A stretch of DNA of 64,000 nt from Trichoplax sp. H2 (lineage: Eukaryota; Placozoa; Uniplacotomia; Trichoplacea): contig NOWV01000046.1 in assembly GCA_003344405.1 (NCBI GenBank), forward strand, positions 310,001 through 374,000, written 5' to 3'. Below the pieces are notes generated by a model. It was not told the origin of the DNA. It was given only the letters and a program-made list of their open reading frames with translations, and did no database searches. This document shows positions 13,549 to 27,300 of the stretch, piece by piece. The position numbers were made by a program, and so were the translations under genes. Position 1 is the first letter of the stretch. The number at the start of each line of letters is the position of its first letter.

Positions 13549-16500
13549 TTATGACTGGCTATTTGATTTACGGCAAAATGGGCACTGTTGATTTTGCAGC
13601 TGAAGAAGTTCGTAATCTTCCGTCAAGTAGATCTATAAAAGCAATAAGTTGAGTCACTCTTTCATAATTTTAAGAATAGGGTTTACTCTTACACTAACTA
13701 ATGGCTAAAATTAGTGCTGTATATCCATTTAGATTTTAAACTCGCTTGAGTAAGTGGATATTAACAAGAAATAAAAATTTGATGGCTATAATTGAATTTC
13801 AATTATTTCATATTACTTACATGTTGACAATATGGACAAACAGTTATGGAAACACTATCCAGCATCAGTTTATAATATCGATATTTTAATGGCAAGGGCC
13901 ATTTTTGGATGATGACTTCGTTCTTATTTAATTTTTGTAAATGCGAATGATTGAGTTGGATAGCAACAAATTCTGATCCTCCTTGCTATAAAATAAGTCA
14001 TACATGATAAATTTAATAAAAGTTTTTCTGCTGGACTAGTCGATGTACTTTAATAAACATAATAGTAAATTTTCATAAGACTTACCTCAAACGTTGTCAT
14101 CTTTGTTGAAAACGGATCAGAAGTGTCGCCAATTTCTTCCTGTACACTGTCATCAAGGCGTAATGTCTGAACAGCTAATTAGAGGTTAAGTAAAACATTG
14201 TAAACAAAACACTTCAAAAGGGTACTTTTAAGTTGAAAACCTAAGACTAGAATCCTGCAGTGATGGCTGTGACGATATCTTGTGACTTAACAGAAGATTT
14301 GTTACATAAAGAAGGCTAGAATTGGACTTTACTACTTCCCTATATGGATCTTAAAGTCTATACAACTAAAATTTAAAACCATGTCATTATCACATAGTTG
14401 TAGCGCATAGCTACCCAAGAAATTGAGATCTAAAATATCCGATCCAATCTCACTGTGTACTATAGTACTTCATAAATTGAATAATTTATAAAACTCTACG
14501 TTATTATATTATCAGAAAACCAAACTAACTTTTAAATCTTGCGTAAGATATAGCAAATAAAATTAGATCCTACGTAATACTCCAATATGAAAAAAATTAT
14601 TTGATATCACTTTTGGTAACGATTGGATACATTCCGATTCCTGCTCTTTCCATTCACGACCTTTCTTTTCTTTTCGCACACCAAAATCTTGCTCAATATA
14701 TTTAACAGCTTCATCATCACTTATACCATCTTCTAAGATAAATTCTACTAATGGCAATACTTCAAAGGTATTAAATGAGTTGACAAAAGGTTGTTGGCAA
14801 TTGATACAACGATTGCCTTTGCTGTTGAGTAATGGATTGGTTGTAAAACAACGGTAGCACAAGGGTAATAATTCGTCAGAATCTTGAAAGGGTTTTGATC
14901 TGATTGTTACACTACCTAAATCGACAATTTCTTGCAGCTCACGAGGTAATTTTAAGGATTGCAATTTATCATAGGCATGTCGAGCTAATTTATAAGCAGC
15001 TAAATTTCTTCCTTGCTTCGCTAATGCGAATAATGTAAAAACACGCGAAATACCAACAGGTAAATCACTCGAAAAAGTCTGTAGTAGATAACGAGCTTGA
15101 TTAAAGATTGCTTCTGGTTGCATGGAAGTAAACGGCTCTTCAATAAAGCGATGAATATTGTGATACAAGAAATACATTTCAGCTTTTTGATAGTACTGCT
15201 TAAATTTGGTTGCGAATAACTGGATATTTTTCTCTATAATATTTAAGAAAAAATATTTTCCTTATATTAATACTAATAACATGATTATTGAACAACGAAA
15301 ATTACTGCTATTCTCAAAGAATTGTAGTAGCATTTACCAGAGATCGCTCTAAGCTGTTCTCGAGGGATTATAGAAAATATAACAACATATATTATTGCTA
15401 TCTTCGAATAAGTATAGTAGCAAGAGCAACAGAGACCAATGCTCATCTTGATGAATTATAGCAATCACATAAACAAAAACCATTGCTATTACTGAAGAAA
15501 TTGTATAGATTGGAGAAGAGGGATCACTACCGTTCTGGACAATCCGACTTACCATTCAGTTTATTATCCTTCGTCATATCTAGGCACTGTGAAGCCAATA
15601 GCCAGAAATAATAACCCGTATCGGAGAATCTATAGTAAACAATCACGTTAATGGTACCACTACAGCATTACTACAGGCTGAGCAAACTAGTTTATATTTT
15701 CAGTTTAAGATTTTATTAAGACTATAATTGGTTGTGTAGGAATCTGGCTTAAAATAATATTTAATGTACCTCGATTCTAGGACAGCATTATGAGTTAACT
15801 GTTCCAAGACTCTGAAAGCTTCTTTCTTTCTTCCGGCTTCGTAAAATGCTAACGTTGTTGAAGAATAGCCAATAGCTAAATCAATCTATTTACATACGCT
15901 TTATGATACTATAAGGTCCATGATAAAAACTTAGTTGGCCATCTAGCTTAAACTTTACTAGAAAGATAGTGTAGAATGACTAACTTACCCCGCTGTGCTT
16001 CTTCAAATTTATCATTCTCCGCTAGCCACGTAGCATAAGGGACATAAATTTCATCCTATATATCAAATAATTCAGTGAGATTCGTTATAAATTAGTAATA
16101 AATTATAGGTATGGAAATTAAGAAAAATCATAAAACGTTGTATCTATATCATAATGTCATCTACTAGCGAATAACTATCATTTACTCATTACATGCATAG
16201 TTTAAGATACTGATTTACATGCAAATTCTATTTACCTTCAGTTGCGGATTATTTTTAGCTAATTCAAAAGCCTGAAAATTAAAAATAATTATATATAAAA
16301 TGAGTATCGCACTAGGTAGCTATCATCTGAAGTATTTGCTTATATTTTTGACTATCATGATTTACCTCCGTCCATTTTCGTGAATCGATATATAATTTTG
16401 CTAGCGCTTTAGAATCGCCAATTTTATTGAGAACTTCGGCAGCATAAACGGCCTAGAATATAATCCGAAGTAATTACAGTATATTATTCAAGAGTATCGA

Positions 16501-19500
16501 TAGCAGTAGGTGAGAGACATTATACCGTCTCATACTCTACCGCAATTGACTAATTTTTTTTAACTCTTACTTGTCCTAGCTTTTCGAGGTAGGAAGCACA
16601 TAGCTTTAGCGGTTCAACATCTGCCTTATTTAGTTGCCGAGAGATTTCTACAAGTCTGTTTGTAATAGTAACGAAATGCGTTAAGATATCAATTTCAAAT
16701 TCCGAAATTCACGGCGAATAGTTCAGCATAGAACGTAAAATTATTTACTTATCGCCCCAGCCATTTTGCCCAATAATATCAATCGCTTTGCAATATTCTC
16801 CTGCTGCTAGATACATCTCGCTGTTAATTAAAGTAAAATAATCCATAAAATAGCTATCTTTGTCAGAAAGATACTGATTCTTCACTTCATATTGCTTTTC
16901 GTCTCCTCATAAAAATTTCTATTTATTAATCACAGAATTTAGTATACGGCACCTGGCAGCTTTTGGATCATCTGTTGTTGAGCACCATTCAGCCTGCTTT
17001 TTCATGATCTTCTTCACGTTCAAAGGATCAGTATGGACGACATATTCCTAATAATCGCCAAGAAAAAGAACGACCATGAAATAACAACCATAAAACAATA
17101 GATGGATATGCTGTAAAATATTAATCTATTACCTTTGCATGTTCGAATTGCCGAAGATCAGTAAACATATCTACAGCCTGTATATTATACCAATGATGAT
17201 TAGTTACTTTTAAACCTATATACGTGCGCTAGCTCATGTAATACCTTATCTTCATTTCCAGTCTTCTTATACAATCGAGCAGCTTCTTGAAATTTACCCT
17301 ATTAATTGCATAAAGTGAAAATGAACAAGGAAATTATAATCCTTCTCGATTAGATATGTTACGAAGTAGTAGTGAAATTATACCATTAAACTGTAAACAG
17401 AGATAAATAGAAATTGTATTTCTGATTTTTAAATTGTAATGACCTGGTAGGCATAAATATCGGCACGAAATAGATCGTCATTATTTTCACCTCTCTTTTT
17501 ACGCTCCTTAAGGTAAGATTATAATGCAAAATTAAGCATGTGAAACTGACAATTAGTGTATTTTTATCATACAGCAATAAATAAATGTTGCAACTAGTTG
17601 TGCAGCCTAGAAAATCACCTCAATATTATGAATTAACTGTAGAAAGCAGAAATCTCGAATTCGGATAAAGGACTTCTTTGCAATATCAAAATTTAGGGAC
17701 TATATGTGAAAATTAAATTACATTGTGTATTGAGCCTTAGTTATTTTGTTAATATGCGATATTATACTTAATTCAAGAAAGCATCCCAGCGTAATTTTTA
17801 ATATCGATTATATAGAAACCTCTATAGCATCCATAGCTAAGTTTCTCCAGTCTGGATCTGTAACTCCTAAACAGGCAACTTTATATGCGTTCCTAAAGTC
17901 GAGAAAGATACGCGATGTACAATGATTAGCTTAAAAGTCTTAAAGCACTCTATATAAAATTTTTTTGATCTACTTACGCGAAATCTTTCTTTTCTAGATA
18001 TTGGTACATCGCTGCAGACTGTATAAATAAATGATGCTACTCGTTAAATTCAATCTTGTTGTAAAGTACACTTATATTCACTTCATTGAGCTATTCGAAT
18101 GGTTTACCTGCGGAACATCTATAGCTGACATGGAGTAAACATGTAAGCAGTAGATTTTAGATCCATTAAAGCCTACAACAAAACCCTATCAAAGTAGTGA
18201 TATAACTATTAGTGTCGCGATAGACTTTAGTGCAGAATTGAATTGCAATGCTTTTCGCATAATAAGAGACCTGTAACTTTTGTAGATGAGGAGGAAATAT
18301 ATTAGCTTTAATACATAGCGTCCCATTTCCAGAGAAACAGAGCATATCCTAAGTTTTTAATAAGATTTGATCAATATCTTGAAAATTAAAACTGAAATAT
18401 ATAAACTTGTCAAGTATACTGTAACTTACATCGTTTTGTATATTCCACGACACACTATTCGCATTAGGTTCCTATATACATATTTAATAGTAATAATTAA
18501 TTCGAGAATTTATACATCCAGGAAATTTAAAATTGATGTAATAGACTCTTGAAAGATGTGTTAATCGAGAATGAACTAGTATTGATAAAAAATGTTAATA
18601 CCTGATATAGTAATTCTTTAGTTGCTACATCATATACTAAACAAGTGCTGTGCTCATCCACCACGGCTAATTTAGTATGCCTGATTAATTATATTATTAA
18701 AATTAGAAATTATTTTTGGGAGGCGAGGGGCACATTATATCGGGTTAACTTAAAATTTCTGTTCGAAAGTTAAGAATTTACTGCAGAGTACTATTTACAT
18801 TGGACTAATATCCAAACATCGGACAGAAGTTTGCTGCTTTAAGGCAGTAAGTGGAAATGGATTATTGATAAAAATTTTCATAATCTATTAGAATGAGAAA
18901 GCAATATTGGCTAATGTTAAATTATTAATCAGCTTTATTTATATATTAATACATATATACAACAGTTTCGTAAGAAATAATGCCGATAGCAAATCGGCCA
19001 ATATCGATAGAATTCTATCATACCAAGCCGTTCTTCAGACCAACAAGAAGAACTTCACGGCCAGTTGGTCCGCCTATGACTTTAATGTAACGAATTAAAG
19101 ATTCCATTACCCATTCTCTGTTATAAGGAAAGGGTATAGATAATAATTTAAATGTCAACGAAAAAAAACTTTGCTAACTCTATTTATATTAAAGATCTGG
19201 ATACTTTTATTACCTTTCTTTGATTCCAGCAAAATTATAGCACTGCAATCTCTTTTCCTATATCGGTTAAGTTTTCAAATTGATGAGATAAGTATCGTCT
19301 TATTTACGAATGTTTTAATATAATTTTTATTATTATTTAGATGATTTTTCTTTCGAGATAGATTAATCAACAAACCTGACATAAGACAAAATGGCGGGCG
19401 CATACAACGAGTAAGTTGCAATCAAATTTCTTATTGATTCTTTCCTATTTTTTTTCAATCGAATTAACCATAGATATGAGAACAAATGTTTAAGTTTTAA

Positions 19501-21983
19501 AATTGATAGTTCAGTTTTTACTTAAAATATTCAAATGTATCAATCCAAAATTGTAGATCTATCTGAATACAAACTGAGACAACCGTATGTACAGTATACG
19601 ATTATATTAAGCAGTTATTTATCCAGTGTTGGATGTAGCTACATTTATTTTAGGATATTTCTATACAAAACTAGTTACATTTAGCTATAGAAGAATCGAT
19701 TTATCGAAGTAATAAGCTTGGCTTCTATCGCTGTATCTCCAAACAAACTTGGATACAGACTAATATGCTTACTTTTACGCGATACTGCATATCATTTTCA
19801 TCATCAGCAATCAATTCGTAGATGACAATCTTCTCAGGTAATTGAACCTTAATATTTCAGAAAAGATTTGCTAATTACTTTATTTTACCTCTTTATAATG
19901 TTTAAAAATTGTAAATTTATCTGAAAGTATAATAACCGAGAGCTTTTGCTTGTAGATTGCAATCTTCTTAACCAAGTCGCGGCATTTAATTCGAACTAGT
20001 AGAAGAAAAAAGACAAAATTTTATTAGCTAAATGAAAAATATATCGCTGGCAAGAATATTCCAACAAATAGATTATCCCTAAAACTTAAAGATTGTTCAT
20101 CTATTTATAATATTATCTATTCTATAGGATAGTTAATATTAAAAGTGATAATTTAAATAGGAAAATGTGACTCACCTCTTAGGTCTGTAGTCAAATTTTG
20201 AATGATGACATCGGTCATATTCTCTCGAAAAGCGTATCTAATATAAATTATACAGTATGATTTGATGTTATTAATTGCCGATACATTCGGTACGATGTGC
20301 ATAATAGTTTTCCAATGTATTATTATTTAATATCAAATATAAATTTTAGGTGGTTAGCACGAATAATACAGGAAAAATCAGTTGCACTACCTGTCTCGGT
20401 AAAGTCCATGGACTGTACTAAAGAGTAATTGATAATATGCGATAGTCCCATCTTGACATCCGACAGCCTATTATTGCGGAGTAATTTTTGAATACCACTC
20501 ATGTTTAAACATCCGATATTTTACATTAAGATATATAGGATAGCATACCACAAAATTCTGATCTGGCTTTACTTTGCAGCACCAGATCCATGACTGCTGC
20601 TCAGCAAATGATGTTAATTTTATTCCTTGCGTTGAGCATAAATTAACCTGTTAAAATAACAGAAATTAACTTCTTTGAATATGAATTATTACGCTTACGT
20701 AATGATACTGTAATTTACATATAATTATTTTTGTTTTACCTGATTATTTGAACCGCCAATCAAAGTATACTCTCCTTTTGAGAAATATGTTATACAGCAA
20801 GCATCAAAACCTAATGATCGATTTTTCCCAATCTATAAGTGAATGAACGAAAATTTTGCGGGTTGTGACAGGTTGTTAGTAAACAATAATTTCAGGTTAG
20901 ATTTTATTTAATAATCTGGTACAATTTTTTAAATAGATTGCATTTACATGAACAAACCTGTCTTCCACTCAGTTGATAAAATGATAGATTTTGACCCCAG
21001 TCGCAAGCACAAAGAGTATCTGGCTCATCTCTAATTGAATGATTCGACAACAGAATGTTAAGGATGTGTAGTTAAAATACGATTTCTGTTCGATAGTTTG
21101 AAGGCATTATAAAAAATCACTGACTTATTTGGGTTCCAGCTTAAGCACCAGACTGGCGGCGAGTTTGGTCGATCAATTTTAACCTTTTCTTCACCAAGCT
21201 AGGAAAATAAAGATAGATTGTTAGTTCGCAGGTCATATGAAACAATAACTGAGAATTTTTTATATCGCTTTAAACTTCGTACCTTGTTTCTTATACTAAT
21301 GTTACCATTATGTAATCCTAATGCAAGATATTGGCCATCATTGGTCCAACTATAAAATAACAAAGAAAATTGCTTAAAAAGTCTTCATCTCATTTTTATA
21401 TCTAATCACTCTCTTACCCGCAACATGTGATTCTTGAGTTACAGCGGTGTTTCGACACGGATTTTTGCTCGGGTGACCATAAACCTGTTGTTAATGTAGA
21501 TTTTGTAACCATCACTACTAGATTTGTGAGATTATTATCGCTTAAAATAGATTAAATTATACCGAAATCGGTAATAGCGCAACTTGTTAATTGATTCGTC
21601 ACTGGATTATAGGACAAACACTGAATAGCATCATTGTGACTGGAAATTGAAAATTTATATTGTCATTAGGAATAGAGAATTATATCACTTAGGCCCTAAA
21701 TTAAAATCTGATGCATGCTGCTGGTAGATTGTATAACTTACGTATATTTAAGAATGCCTTCTAGTTTACATGTCCATATAATAACACATTTATCAGCTCC
21801 GCCTGATGCAAATCTCTTACCTAATAAATAACGAGTATAGACAGAAAAAATAAGGAGATGATATTATGTTGTAGGTCATATACTTGAGTAGATAAAATGA
21901 TACTAATCCATTTCACATTATGCCGTATAAAGATATAAGTAGATGCATTGGTAGATTAACTTTAACTTGCTCGATAATCGATT

Positions 21984-22014
<31 letters not shown>

Positions 22015-22823
22015 ACATACAAGTAATACCACAGTTATAAATCCATGATGAATGTAATATGTATTTCAAATCGATAGAGATTAAAGACTTACCGTCACCG
22101 GCATAAGCAACACAGTAGACTGTGTCTTTGTGGCCTTTCAACGGTTGTAGTAAAGTTCCATCATTAGTGTCATAAACCTGAAATGGTTCAAATTAAAAAA
22201 AAAATTAAATGGAATCTAAGTTAAATCCGTTTGTATTTGTTATATTACCCTAAATAAAAATCTATCATAATTATAGTTGATAGTATCATGATAAATTATC
22301 GTTGTTATGATAATAAAGTATGTAAATAAGATTATAAAAAACCATGTTATCAAGTTTATAGCTTATAGCCTAATTGGTAAAAGCTATATGCGTATTTATT
22401 AACTAATTTGAAAATTTTATTATATTTGCTGTTGAATGTTTCTATATCTTACCAAAACACGATTTCCCGCTGCAACAATCAGTTGAGTCCCATCAGGTCG
22501 AAAACACATATCATAAATACTGTAATAAATAATAATAGTAAAAGTTACAATAAAACGTGAGATGAGGGCTCGCATACCCATCAACACACCCTACTTTATG
22601 CGAATAAATACACCATAAGTAGAACAGGCATAGATATTGCTTTTATTATGTTATAATCTCTATGCTATCTATCATAATCCAGTTTTGTTGCCATTAACTT
22701 CCAAATTTCACATTGATAATTTGAATTTTACGGTTGGTACTTTGGTCAAATAATTGTAGCTTACCATTGCTCTATTTTATCTTTATCGAAAACCCGATCG
22801 ACCCATAGAGAAATCGCCCTCAT
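13549..22823 (-). CDS. IFT122: Intraflagellar transport protein 122 (IFT-A complex), complete gene
   Basis: Many exons on the minus strand follow animal IFT122 from start to end. First exons: 22765-22823 ([10 protein letters not shown]), 22453-22519 ([18 protein letters not shown]), 22093-22177 ([20 protein letters not shown]), 21742-21820, 21563-21639, 21418-21484, 21283-21349, 21125-21198, 20958-21030, 20740-20832, 20549-20647, 20391-20467, 20176-20237, 19937-19995, 19773-19847, 19376-19444, 19214-19257, 19024-19117, 18799-18884, 18602-18680. These encode the WD40 repeats (two propellers). Further exons near 18.3, 18.1, 18.0, 17.85, 17.5, 17.25, 17.15, 17.0, 16.8, 16.6, 16.4, 16.25, 16.0, 15.8 and 15.55 kb encode the TPR-like helical part. 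Exon 14611-15219 holds [16 protein letters not shown] and CINCQQPF. The last exons (14.1, 13.9, 13.6 kb) give [13 protein letters not shown] and a second CPYC/CPFC zinc-like pair, stop at 13549. IFT-A drives retrograde transport and membrane cargo entry in cilia, so the organism is ciliated. Confidence 0.95.
21988..22014. repeat. (TA)n microsatellite
   Basis: About 13 perfect TA units inside an IFT122 intron. Confidence 0.95.
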
Positions 22824-24319
22824 CGTGAATTTCAATTTCAATATTTGTCGCTGTTAGATGGAAGATCTACAGTCGTCTATACAGTAATAACTGACTATCT
22901 TTAAACCATTCAAGTACAGTAGTCTATGCTTGCCTATTTTCATTTGCCTATATCATCTACAGTAGGTTGGAGAAATGGTTGACATGGTAATGGGCTGAAG
23001 ACTCTTGACAACACGCATGCGTACAACTATTCTACAGCCCTGTTTCTGATAGTAATTGCTGTCGCTTGATTTAATTTCAAGTCAGTATCAAGAATCGTTT
23101 GGTATTGTAATCGACAGTATGATCCTACAGCGAGATTCTGTCCATGATCTGTTTTACAGTACAGTACACTGTACAGTGTACACTGTACAAGTGGAAAAGG
23201 ATTGACTGACAGATGTTGTTGTGACAAGGGCTTCTACAGTATACGAGCGTAAGTACTGTACAATAATTAGTTCGATATACAGTACAGTACAGTACTGTAC
23301 TGTACAGTATACTGTATAGTTAATGGTTAGACAGTACTGTACAATGCTGCCTGAAATTCATTGATAGGGAGCGATTTTCTCGACTTATGGATATTGGTTC
23401 GGGGTTTTTACACTCTGTTTACCATGCTGTATGATTTTCAGTGATCCTAGCTACAGTAATAGAATATGATTACAATGTAGTCCTAGGTACTGTACTGTTG
23501 ATTACCTAGTACTAGGCTAGTAGTCCCACCAGCTACTTGTAATCCATGCCGACAGCAAACATAACAAAGATCTGCCGCTATCTTGTCTCTATCTCAGTCC
23601 TATCAGATTGTGCAATGTGCATATGGCGGTGTCTTTCCTTTAGAAGTAACTTAGTCTTCTTCCCTTCTACTGTGCAGAACATGCGGCACGCCACCATGTC
23701 GTCGCACAGTACTCTACAGTGTACAGTACTACAGTACAGTATATCATACAGCCTGTATATAGTACACTGTACTGTAGCTGACTGCTGCAGAAGGACCTTG
23801 GAACTAGCTGTAAATAAAAATTCAGTACAATATTTACTTACTGTACTGTACTGTATATATACAGTATTCCACGAAATCATTAATCCAGTACAGGAATCGA
23901 CGAAAAAAAGTACTTATCCTGAACTTACTGCTTGTCAGAAAGAAGCAATGATCTATTGAATTCAACGAGAAATCTTCTACAGCTCATCAGCGCTACTTTG
24001 CTTTACGCTGTGCTATATAGTGCACGGTACATGAATAAAACGCAGTCGTGATCGACAGCCAAAGCTCACTTGTAATTGACTGACGACAGGCACACTCTCG
24101 ACGACGACGTCCTGCTGTACAGTACAGTACAGTACTATTCTCAATTCATATAGAAACGATAGACGATACCGACGCGTCAAGCAAGGCTAGTGCGGACCTC
24201 ATTGACGTTGAAGCTCGTATCACGTCAAAGCAAAGCGATTCAGTTACCTTCTATTGCTCTCACTCTCACAGAGAAAAAGCAAAAAAATTTCGAGAAGAGG
24301 GAGAGAGACAAGCAAGGAA
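22824..24319. promoter_or_regulatory. Divergent intergenic region between IFT122 and DENND6, rich in TACAGTAC/GTACTGTA palindromes
   Basis: The two start codons point away from each other and are 1.5 kb apart. The interval contains many runs of CTGTAC and GTACAG, densest at 23155-23190, 23276-23345, 23700-23780, 23835-23865 and 24113-24137. Single runs such as ACAGTACAGTACAGTACTGT are nearly perfect palindromes made of the 5-mer step ACAGT. The overlapping open frames at 23546-23959 (+) and 23578-23880 (-) arise from this repetitive composition and show no family similarity. A shared bidirectional promoter is inferred from layout. Confidence 0.6.
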
Positions 24320-27300
24320 ATGGCGACTAGTACATCAGAATATCAACATGATGAGCCGTCGTCACCGGCATTAGCTCCTTGGGAGCGATTTTCCCGTTGG
24401 CTGCACTGTGTGTGTATTGTGGTATTTGATTTAGAATTGGGCCAAGCTATTGAGGTAAGAGAATACAGTACAGGGGAAGATTTTGCAACCAGTTACTCTT
24501 TCAATGACATTGCATCGTTGTCATTGTAACACAGTCAAAATTTGGTGGTAATGGCAGCCAGTGAACAGCGAGATTCACTATCTTTCAGTGGCTGTTTCTT
24601 TATGTATAACGTTAGAATTCAATTAGTTTATCTTGTATTTATAGGATATACAAGTCAGTGCAGTATCTGCAGTTATGTACTACTGTCAATATTCGTGGAA
24701 TATTAGTCTACTGTTATTTTTTCCAGTTCTTTCTGTGGTTTCATTGGGAAAAATAGTGTAGAATAGCTTCACAGTGAATAGGCAGCTGTGGATTGATGCT
24801 CATGAATCGATAGAATGCTACTGTATGACAGTATAGTTATTGAAATTGAAGGAACAAGTTATGATTCAAGTCATATCCAGTTTTTCTACGTGTTGGTATA
24901 TCTTTATATCGGATAGTAATACATGAAAACATGCCCAACTGTTCTTCAGTATACAATGATTGAAAAGGAGATAGACTTGAATAATAACGACTGAAATTAG
25001 AATGATTTCACCTGTTACTATTCCTTCTACGTTTAGGATGTCTATCCGGCTGAAGCAGAACTTTCTACCTCGGAGGTGAGTTTCAAAACATGATGCTAGG
25101 AAAGCATATTGGTTAGCATAGGTTGATTATTCTAATACAATATTGCTAGTTCGTATACCTCGTTAGAATATCTTAAATTTTTCTTGTATTTTGTATATGG
25201 GTAATACTATACGCTAGCTATGTTAAAGTACTAATTTTTGACCACAGGCAATGCTAGCTATAATGATCAATTGACTCATTGGTCCTTGAGTAAGATCATT
25301 TTATACTGTACTTTATGGACGCAGAAATTCTATTTGAGTAAAGCTAAACAAACGCAATATTATTTTTGTACTGTAATAGCGCTATCTTAAAACTCTGTCC
25401 AGCATACAAATGCCGTGCAAACGCTGAAGGCAGACAGCACGATCACTTATTTTCATTTGCAATTTCAAAGGGTCTGCCATTACTTTTAAAAATGATAATA
25501 ATACAGTATATTTATTTAATGTACCTGCTGGAACCGTGGACGGGTTGATAAGGTCACATCAACACGATACTAACTAGTGGTTTACTTGAGCTATTTACTC
25601 TTTCATCTTGAAATCATACAGTAGATGTCTAGCTGAAGTATCGACTTATGTAGACGATGACAAATCTTAATAATCTACAAAGACCGATTATCCTGTAGTA
25701 TTTTATGTTTTTTAAAAACCGTGTATGTTTATATTCTCAGCATTTCCGATCTCCCTAATATTTTTGGATAGACCTTTTTATGTCTGCAAAGATGCTGATC
25801 TTACTATTGATCCCTACAGACACGTAGATTTCTTTTACTGTCGGAGGTGATATAAATCTATAAATTTATTGTATTGATCTATATATATTCGAATACAGAA
25901 CACTGGTAAACAATGTTGAAACTATTGAAATGCTCACGTATTCAGTAATCATCATGAAAAGCGAAAAGCATTCATTAGTATCCATTTAAACATTAGATTT
26001 TTTATGGAAAATTTATCATATCATATTTCGACAATGTCTTTAACTGACTGTGAATTTATTCAATTTAGCGTAATGTAGCTGGTTAGGAATATTGTCATAA
26101 TTACGATTGACTTCCATGTGATATTCCCATTCTATATCTTGATATCGACATGAGAGAAAGAGGCTGATTGTGATATCCTAATGTTTTAATTATAGTCAAT
26201 TTTGCTGCCACTTTAGTCTTACGAAATTTTAAACAAACTTTAGCTAACGATATTTACCAACTTCATTAGTTAATAAATATCCGTTTAAAATAAATTACAT
26301 GGTCAAATATTCGCCAGATCTATCAATGCTCTTACGGTGCTAGTAGATAATACGTTCCATGTTCGCATCTGTAATAGTCAATGTTAGGCAAGAAAGGACT
26401 TTATAACCGTTAATGCTATGCAGATTTCAAGCTGATATCGGAGAGCCGTACAATATATACGCGTAGTTGCTTGACTCACCCCAAGCCTTAAAATACTTTT
26501 TACTAATCTACTGCGTGTTAAACTTTGAAGAATCATCCTAAAGTTTTACATTTGTTTTTGCAAAACCTTTTCTAGAGTAATGATTAGCTTATCAATGTCT
26601 CCCATCTCAAAACAATAGGTTGCTATTTTATTTTCCTTTTAAAAGTAGCCGGTATTTATGATTCTTAATGAATATGATCTGCTGTAAAGTTTAATAAAGA
26701 GGACCGTACTTTGGCAGATATTATACGATTCTGTCTGCAATTAACAGGAAAAATTTTCTTTTTGAACCATATTTAATGAGATTTTTATGTTGGTCCAAAT
26801 TATTGTCGCGGGTTTCGAATCAACCTCGCTATTAATTGTAAATCCGATCATCTGTATCAATTCCATTGAATTAAATGAAAACGCTATCAATCACGATAAC
26901 CAGGAATGAAAGTTATCATACAGAAACTGAACCCTCTTTTCCCTTAGTATTCGCCCTTTTTAGTGGATTACTGTAACTTATCATAGATCTAATGCAAACG
27001 TTTGACAGCCAACTCCCTCATCAAAGTGGCTGTATGAAATTCATGTTAATATGCTGAATAATAAAATTTAGAATTTATGACACTCTAACATATATTTAGC
27101 GATTGTAAAGTTGAATAAATACCGATGTGCAACTTAATGCTGTGTTTTGAAAGTATGACAGAACAATATTCATATTCTACCCCTGGCAGAACGTTGAATA
27201 TTCTTGATTACTTATAAATTTAAGACGATTATTTATTAATTGGTGTATTAAATCTTTAAAAAATTACCTGTTTTCTTTTTAGAAAAGGAATATATGTTAC

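Noticed and set aside
18907-19098. 63-codon plus-strand frame
   Set aside because: Lies over IFT122 exon 19024-19117 read on the wrong strand; the minus strand gives the conserved [10 protein letters not shown] segment.
19889-19936. Longer version of an IFT122 exon reading on to [11 protein letters not shown]-like residues
   Set aside because: The next exon supplies the conserved [11 protein letters not shown] part, so the donor GTTATT at 19936 is the better end and the extra sequence is intron.
23546-23959. 137-codon plus-strand frame with a 100-codon frame opposite it
   Set aside because: Both come from the CTGTAC/ACAGTAC-rich promoter interval, are Cys/Tyr/Ser-rich through the repeat, and match no family.
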